Source of the DNA: Clostridiales bacterium DTU092
GTDB taxonomy: Bacteria; Bacillota; Clostridia; Caldicoprobacterales; Caldicoprobacteraceae
DNA: 9,338 nucleotides
Assembly: GCA_001513505.1 (NCBI GenBank)
Contig: LFTM01000069.1
Location: 1-9,338 of the forward strand
Direction of reading: 5' to 3'
Numbering within the stretch: position 1 is the first letter of the stretch; each line of letters starts with the position of its first letter. Below the pieces are notes generated by a model that worked only from the letters and a program-made list of their open reading frames with translations, made no database searches and was not told the origin of the DNA. Position numbers and translations under genes: made by a program. Below, in pieces: positions 5,924 through 9,338 of the stretch.

Positions 5924-5941
5924 AGCTTATCACTTAATCCA
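5907..5941 (-). terminator. Intrinsic terminator after rplQ
   Basis: On the minus strand TGGATTAAG (5933-5941) pairs perfectly with CTTAATCCA (5917-5925) across a 7-nt loop, starting about 10 nt after the rplQ stop. TAA and then seven T (5907-5913) follow. The stem is AT-rich and three bases separate it from the T-run, so termination may be partial, letting some transcription continue into ecfA1. Confidence 0.65.
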
Positions 5942-5951
5942 ATTAAGAATT

Positions 5952-6467
5952 TCATTCAACCAGTTCCAGCAAGACTTCTTCAGCACCGTCTCCTCTTCTG
6001 GGTCCAAGTTTAACGATTCTGGTATACCCGCCTACACAATTCTTTTCCTCGTTCCTGGCTCTGTATTTAGGACCATAATCATTGAATAATTTTTCAATTA
6101 AAGGATGTTTTATCTCACGGTTACGCTCCTTATATTCGCTCTTTGTCTCCTCTCTTGTCTTGGGTTCACGAAGATCGTACAGATACGACATCATCTTTCT
6201 TCTGGCATTTAACTTTGAAGGAGCATCGTTGGTTACTTCTATAGTAATTGTCTGACCCTTTTCGTTATTAACATCTTTCTTTACTTTTATAGATTTATCA
6301 TACTCGTTTACAGCCAGTGTTATAAGCTTTTCAGCAATACGTCTTACTTCCTTGGCCCTTGCTTCAGTTGTAACAATCTTGCCATGCCATAAAAGCGCGG
6401 AGACCTGATTGCGAAGCAGCGCCCGCCTTTGATCGCCAGGTCTGCCCAGCTTTCTGCGTCTAGCCAT
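5952..6467 (-). CDS. rplQ: 50S ribosomal protein L17, long form with two insertions
   Basis: L17 binds 23S rRNA near the polypeptide exit tunnel region of the large subunit. The family landmarks are intact: RRKLGRPGDQRRALLRN (residues 4-20), TTEARAKEVRRIAEKLIT (33-50), LNARR (86-90) and the C-terminal GGYTRIVKLGPRRGDGA (146-162). At 171 residues it is much longer than the roughly 120-127 of B. subtilis and E. coli. The extra length lies in two places: about 53-85, before LNARR, with many Lys/Asp/Thr, and about 98-120, a charged run rich in Lys, Glu and Arg. Reading frame and ends are normal, so this is an extended variant and not a fusion. AGGAGG lies upstream of its ATG, 37 bp after rpoA, in the standard rpoA-rplQ pairing. 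Confidence 0.97.
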   Translation of the reverse strand: MARRRKLGRPGDQRRALLRNQVSALLWHGKIVTTEARAKEVRRIAEKLITLAVNEYDKSIKVKKDVNNEKGQTITIEVTNDAPSKLNARRKMMSYLYDLREPKTREETKSEYKERNREIKHPLIEKLFNDYGPKYRARNEEKNCVGGYTRIVKLGPRRGDGAEEVLLELVE

Positions 6468-6504
6468 AATATCCCCTCCTGTTACAATAAACTTTCATAT
6501 TTGA

Positions 6505-7452
6505 TCAGTCTTCGCCTTTTTTCAAGCTCAGTCCGAGAGCAGCAAGCTTTTGCTGTACCTCTTCCAGAGATTTTTTACCCAGGTTTCTTACCTTCATCAT
6601 ATCTTCAGGGGTTCTTTGGATCAGTTCGTCAACTGTATTTATACCTGCTCGTTTCAGACAGTTATACGAACGTACGGAAAGATCCAGTTCTTCAATGGTC
6701 ATTTCAAGCACTTTCTCTTTCTTGTCTTCTTCTTTTTCAACCATTATCTCTACGTCATTCACATGATCCGTTAAGTCGATAAACAGCATCAAGTGCTCAC
6801 TCAAAATTTTGGCAGCCAAACTTGTTGCCTCATCAGGCTTTAGTGACCCGTTTGTCCAAACCTCAAGAGTAAGCTTATCGTAATCCGTAACCTGTCCCAC
6901 ACGGGTATCCTCTACATTGAAATTCACTTTCCGTATAGGAGTAAATATGGAATCAACAGGAATAATTCCTATTGGTTGACCCGGCTGTTTGTTTCTTTCG
7001 GCCGGAACATAACCCCTGCCCTTTTCCACATTTATTTCCATATACAATTTTGCATCCTCGTTTAACGTTGCAATATGCAGATCAGGGTTCAATATCTCTA
7101 TATCTGCATCCGGGATAATATCCCCGGCAGTTATTTCACCAGGTCCCTGAGCATTAATGGTCATTACTCTGGGTTTATCCCCATCCATTTTAATGCACAG
7201 TTCTTTGAGATTGAGTATTATTTCCACAAGATCCTCTTTTACTCCGGGTATAACTGAAAATTCATGAAGAACACCGTCTACTTTTATTGATGTAACGGCT
7301 GCTCCTGGTAAAGAGGATAAGAGTACCCTCCTTAATGAATTACCCAATGTGATGCCAAATCCTCTTTCCAGAGGTTCTATCACAAATTTTCCATACCGGT
7401 TGTCTTCACTAATCTCAACAATCTCAATTTTAGGCTTTTCAATTTCGATCAT
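6505..7452 (-). CDS. rpoA: DNA-directed RNA polymerase subunit alpha
   Basis: Alpha dimerises to scaffold RNA polymerase assembly, and its C-terminal domain touches UP elements and regulators. The 315-residue protein is of normal length. The N-terminal domain (about 1-230) has GFGITLGNSLRRVLLSSLPG (31-50), VPGV-type loop VIPGVKED (67-74) and RGYVPAERN (146-154). An acidic/basic linker (about 238-250, EKEEDKKEK) joins the C-terminal domain, with LSVRSYNCLKRAGI (258-271) and NLGKKSLEEV (290-299). R261, N264 and K267 correspond to the DNA-contact residues. The ATG has GGAGG about 10 nt upstream. It lies 73 bp after rpsD and 37 bp before rplQ, the conserved alpha-operon order. Confidence 0.99.
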   Translation of the reverse strand: MIEIEKPKIEIVEISEDNRYGKFVIEPLERGFGITLGNSLRRVLLSSLPGAAVTSIKVDGVLHEFSVIPGVKEDLVEIILNLKELCIKMDGDKPRVMTINAQGPGEITAGDIIPDADIEILNPDLHIATLNEDAKLYMEINVEKGRGYVPAERNKQPGQPIGIIPVDSIFTPIRKVNFNVEDTRVGQVTDYDKLTLEVWTNGSLKPDEATSLAAKILSEHLMLFIDLTDHVNDVEIMVEKEEDKKEKVLEMTIEELDLSVRSYNCLKRAGINTVDELIQRTPEDMMKVRNLGKKSLEEVQQKLAALGLSLKKGED

Positions 7453-7519
7453 TCAGACTAACCCTCCTCATAATATTATTGAACACACATCTATTACGAG
7501 GGTAACATACATATACTAT

Positions 7520-7548
7520 ATTGTATTACCTGGAATATAGCTCAACAA
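7520..7548 (-). promoter_or_regulatory. Weak candidate internal promoter before rpoA
   Basis: In the spacer after rpsD the minus strand has TACAAT (7520-7525, 5/6 -10 match), 17 bp from TTGTTG (7543-7548, only TTG matching the -35). The -35 lies inside rpsD. The spacing is right but the -35 is poor, so this is only a possibility. Confidence 0.25.
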
Positions 7549-8155
7549 TTAAATGTTCCTGTATCGGTACATCGATCTCTTCACGAGTTGGGAATGCAGT
7601 TACCGTACCTTCCAGCTTATCATAATCAACCTGCAGCCATGGAACTACCGTACCCGCAGGACCTTCTTCCCTCAGAGCCTTAAAATAATCCATTTTTGAG
7701 GCACTCTTTTCCGCAACAGCTATTGTTTCACCAATATTAACCAGGTATGAGGGAATGTTAACCCTTTTCCCGTTTACGGTAAAATGCCCGTGGGTAACCA
7801 ATTGGCGTGCCTGAGCCCTTGATTTGGCAAAACCCATACGATACACCACATTGTCCAATCTTCTCTCCAGTAAAATCAAAAGATTTTCACCGGTAACCCC
7901 TCTCATGCGCTCAGCCATCTCGAAATATCTTTCAAATTGCCGCTCCAGTACACCATACAATCTTCTGGCCTTTTGTTTTTCTCTCAGCTGAAGACCATAC
8001 TCAGAAAGCTTTCTTCTGTTTCTTCCATGCTGTGCGGGGGCATACTGTCTTCGAGTAATAGCGCATTTATCTGAATAACAGCGATCACCTTTTAAATACA
8101 GTTTTATACCCTCTCTTCGGCAAAGTCGACATACCGAACCTGTATATCTCGCCAT
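7526..8155 (-). CDS. rpsD: 30S ribosomal protein S4, zinc-binding form
   Basis: S4 nucleates assembly of the 30S body by binding 16S rRNA. The 209-residue product is full length. The N-terminal region holds four cysteines, C9, C12, C26 and C31 (CRLC ... CYSDKC), the pattern of the zinc-binding (C+) form that some bacteria replace with a zinc-free paralogue under zinc shortage. The S4 RNA-binding domain follows at about residues 95-155: LLERRLDNVVYRMGFAKSR, ARQLVTHGHFTVNGKRVNIP. It sits in the rpsM-rpsK-rpsD-rpoA-rplQ alpha operon, 32 bp after rpsK. In B. subtilis, by contrast, rpsD is a separate gene, so the operon position argues for Clostridia over Bacillus. GGAGG precedes the ATG at a rather long distance of about 12 nt. 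Confidence 0.99.
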   Translation of the reverse strand: MARYTGSVCRLCRREGIKLYLKGDRCYSDKCAITRRQYAPAQHGRNRRKLSEYGLQLREKQKARRLYGVLERQFERYFEMAERMRGVTGENLLILLERRLDNVVYRMGFAKSRAQARQLVTHGHFTVNGKRVNIPSYLVNIGETIAVAEKSASKMDYFKALREEGPAGTVVPWLQVDYDKLEGTVTAFPTREEIDVPIQEHLIVELYSR

Positions 8156-8187
8156 TAGATATTTACACCTCCAAATATTTGAATAAT

Positions 8188-8580
8188 TTATACCCTTCTG
8201 CGTTTAGGTGGCCTGCATCCGTTGTGAGGTATTGGAGTAACATCCTTTATAAGGCTTACTTCCAAGCCGGCAGCCTGTAATGAACGGATAGCGGCTTCAC
8301 GTCCTGCACCGGGTCCCTTTACATAAACCTCAACTGACTTTAAACCGTGTTCCATAGCGGCTTTTGCTGCTGTCTCAGCCGCCATCTGAGCTGCAAAAGG
8401 AGTACTCTTCCTTGAACCTCTGAATCCGAGCGCACCGGCACTGGACCAGGATATTGCATTACCGTTAACATCAGTTATAGTTACAATAGTATTGTTAAAA
8501 GTAGAGCGAATATGTGCAGCACCACGCTCAATATTCTTTTTTTCACGACGCTTCCTTGATCGCCGAACTTGTCTTGCCAT
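8188..8580 (-). CDS. rpsK: 30S ribosomal protein S11
   Basis: S11 lies on the 30S platform and helps shape the mRNA exit region near the anti-Shine-Dalgarno helix. The 130-residue product is of normal length and carries ERGAAHIRSTFNNTIVTITD (residues 18-37), SSAGALGFRGSRKSTPFAAQ (46-65), VKGPGAGREAAIR (87-99) and the basic C-terminus HNGCRPPKRRRV. Its ATG begins on the base right after the rpsM TGA. The Shine-Dalgarno GGAGG, 7 nt upstream, is within the last codons of rpsM, so translation of S11 is probably coupled to S13. rpsD follows after 32 bp. Confidence 0.99.
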   Translation of the reverse strand: MARQVRRSRKRREKKNIERGAAHIRSTFNNTIVTITDVNGNAISWSSAGALGFRGSRKSTPFAAQMAAETAAKAAMEHGLKSVEVYVKGPGAGREAAIRSLQAAGLEVSLIKDVTPIPHNGCRPPKRRRV

Positions 8581-8964
8581 TCATGTCCCTCCCAATTTCT
8601 TCTTTTTGATACCTACACCCCGTCTGGGTCCTTTTCGAGTTCTTGCATTTTGTTTTGTACTTTGTCCGCGAACCGGCAGACCCCGTCTGTGACGGATTCC
8701 ACGATAACATCCAATCTCCATCAAACGCTTGATGTTTAAGGCAACTTCCCTTCGTAAATCACCTTCAACTGTAACATTTCTATCAATATATTCCCTTAAT
8801 TTAGAAACTTCAGCTTCGGTTAAATCCCTTACCCGTGTATCCGGGTTAATGCCTGTTGCAGCTAAAATTTCATTTGCCTTTGCTCGCCCTATACCGTAGA
8901 TGTAAGTTAAACCAATTTCTACTCGTTTTTCACGAGGAAGATCAACACCGGCAATACGTGCCAT
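8581..8964 (-). CDS. rpsM: 30S ribosomal protein S13
   Basis: S13 sits in the 30S head, contacts L5 and the 16S rRNA, and its tail reaches the P-site tRNA. The 127-residue product starts MARIAGVDLPREKRVEIGLTYIYGIG, the classic S13 N-terminus with the helix-two-turn-helix, then shows DLRREVALNIKRLMEIGCYRGIRHRRGLPVRGQ and the basic tail with NARTRKGPRR. I chose the ATG at 8962-8964 because GGAGGTG lies 5 nt upstream and this is the family N-terminus. An in-frame ATG at 9018 adds 18 residues unlike any S13 and reads through the ribosome site. The last four codons double as the Shine-Dalgarno of rpsK. It follows rpmJ by 63 bp, in the normal spc/alpha order. Confidence 0.98.
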   Translation of the reverse strand: MARIAGVDLPREKRVEIGLTYIYGIGRAKANEILAATGINPDTRVRDLTEAEVSKLREYIDRNVTVEGDLRREVALNIKRLMEIGCYRGIRHRRGLPVRGQSTKQNARTRKGPRRGVGIKKKKLGGT

Positions 8965-8969
8965 TTTCA

Positions 8970-8976
8970 CACCTCC
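8970..8976 (-). promoter_or_regulatory. Ribosome binding site choosing the rpsM start
   Basis: GGAGGTG on the minus strand, just ahead of the ATG at 8962-8964. It rules out the 18-residue N-terminal extension that the longer open frame would give. Confidence 0.8.
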
Positions 8977-9027
8977 ATGCTTTATATTCCCATTATTCCA
9001 ACTTTTCTCAATTTCCAAACAATTAGT

Positions 9028-9141
9028 TTATCCTTGTTTTTGCTTGTGTCTGGGATTTTCGCAAATAACCATTATTTTCCCTTTTCTCTTTATTATTTTA
9101 CATTTTTCGCATATAACCTTAACTGACGGCCGTACCTTCAT
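9028..9141 (-). CDS. rpmJ: 50S ribosomal protein L36, zinc-binding form
   Basis: L36 is the smallest large-subunit protein and binds 23S rRNA in the mature 50S particle. This short gene is easily missed: it encodes 37 residues starting MKVRPSVKVICEKCK and ending HKQKQG, the standard length. C11, C14, C27 and H32 form the zinc-ribbon site (CX2C-X12-CX4H), so it is the zinc-containing form. AAGGAGG lies 8 nt before the ATG. It begins 16 bp after the infA stop and is followed by rpsM, the conserved infA-rpmJ-rpsM-rpsK-rpsD order. Confidence 0.98.
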   Translation of the reverse strand: MKVRPSVKVICEKCKIIKRKGKIMVICENPRHKQKQG

Positions 9142-9157
9142 ACAGTATCCCTCCTTG

Positions 9158-9338
9158 TCATTTAACGCGCCAAGTTATCCGGCCACGAGTCAAATCGTAA
9201 GGCGACAGCTCTACTGTTACTTTATCTCCGGGTAAAATCCGGATATAATTCATACGAAGTTTTCCAGAAATATGCGCCAATATTTTGTGCCCATTTTCCA
9301 GTTCTACTTGGAACATAGCATTGGGCAGCGCCTCAACC
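9158..9338 (-). CDS. infA: Translation initiation factor IF-1 (5' end outside window)
   Basis: IF-1 binds the ribosomal A site during initiation. The window holds the last 59 codons; the first 12 or so residues lie beyond base 9338. The visible part begins VEALPNAMFQVELENGHKIL and continues through HISGKLRMNYIRILPGDKVTVELSPYDLTRGRI, the OB-fold of the family, ending in TWRVK where many homologues have TYRFK or TYRYK. The stop (TGA) lies 16 bp before rpmJ. Its upstream neighbours, probably map and adk-secY in this operon type, are not visible. Confidence 0.97.
   Translation of the reverse strand, partial: VEALPNAMFQVELENGHKILAHISGKLRMNYIRILPGDKVTVELSPYDLTRGRITWRVK

Noticed and set aside
6429..6782. 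Plus-strand open frame of 117 codons opposite rplQ-rpoA
   Set aside because: It crosses two certain genes on the other strand, lacks a ribosome site and has no recognisable domain.
8965..9018. 18-residue N-terminal extension of S13
   Set aside because: The extension reads through a strong ribosome site and is absent from the S13 family; the start at 8964 is far better.
8965..9027. Promoter or regulatory leader between rpmJ and rpsM
   Set aside because: The 63-bp spacer has TTGGAA-like repeats but no paired -35/-10 at proper spacing and no clear hairpin.

Overview
The window is a stretch of bacterial chromosome in which every recognisable gene lies on the minus strand, so transcription runs from high to low coordinates. 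It carries the 3' end of the large ribosomal-protein/RNA-polymerase operon (S10-spc-alpha type) followed by the block usual in Bacillota: infA (partial), rpmJ, rpsM, rpsK, rpsD, rpoA, rplQ, then two ECF-transporter ATPases, the ECF transmembrane protein, truA, and finally rplM-rpsI. Gene order, AT-rich spacers, strong AGGAGG-type ribosome binding sites, zinc-binding (cysteine-containing) S4 and L36, and an unusually long L17 point to a member of the Clostridia. A cluster III-like (Acetivibrio/Ruminiclostridium-type) relative is possible, but that finer placement is a guess.

Layout in transcription order. Bases 9338-5952 hold the translation/transcription block: IF-1, L36, S13, S11, S4, RNA polymerase alpha and L17. 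L17 is followed by an intergenic region (5827-5951) with an intrinsic-terminator hairpin, a second hairpin that competes with it for the same arm, and a possible extended -10 promoter. Bases 5826-3346 hold ecfA1-ecfA2-ecfT, whose reading frames overlap end to end. They form the energising module of a group II ECF vitamin/metal importer, and no substrate-binding S component is present here. truA (2550-3287) follows closely. Between truA and rplM, which are direct neighbours in many Firmicutes, sits a two-gene unit encoding a VOC/glyoxalase-fold protein and a short-chain dehydrogenase. It has its own sigma-A-like promoter (2503-2531) and its own terminator (1177-1208). A near-consensus promoter (1060-1088) and a structured leader of about 140 nt then drive rplM-rpsI.

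Most of the window is conserved housekeeping DNA, and I see no mobile element, CRISPR array, tRNA or rRNA. The parts worth a second look are non-coding or accessory: the rplM leader, the three-arm structure between rplQ and ecfA1, the inserted VOC-SDR unit, the TTG start of rpsI and the enlarged L17. I found no convincing evidence of a wholly new biological system.
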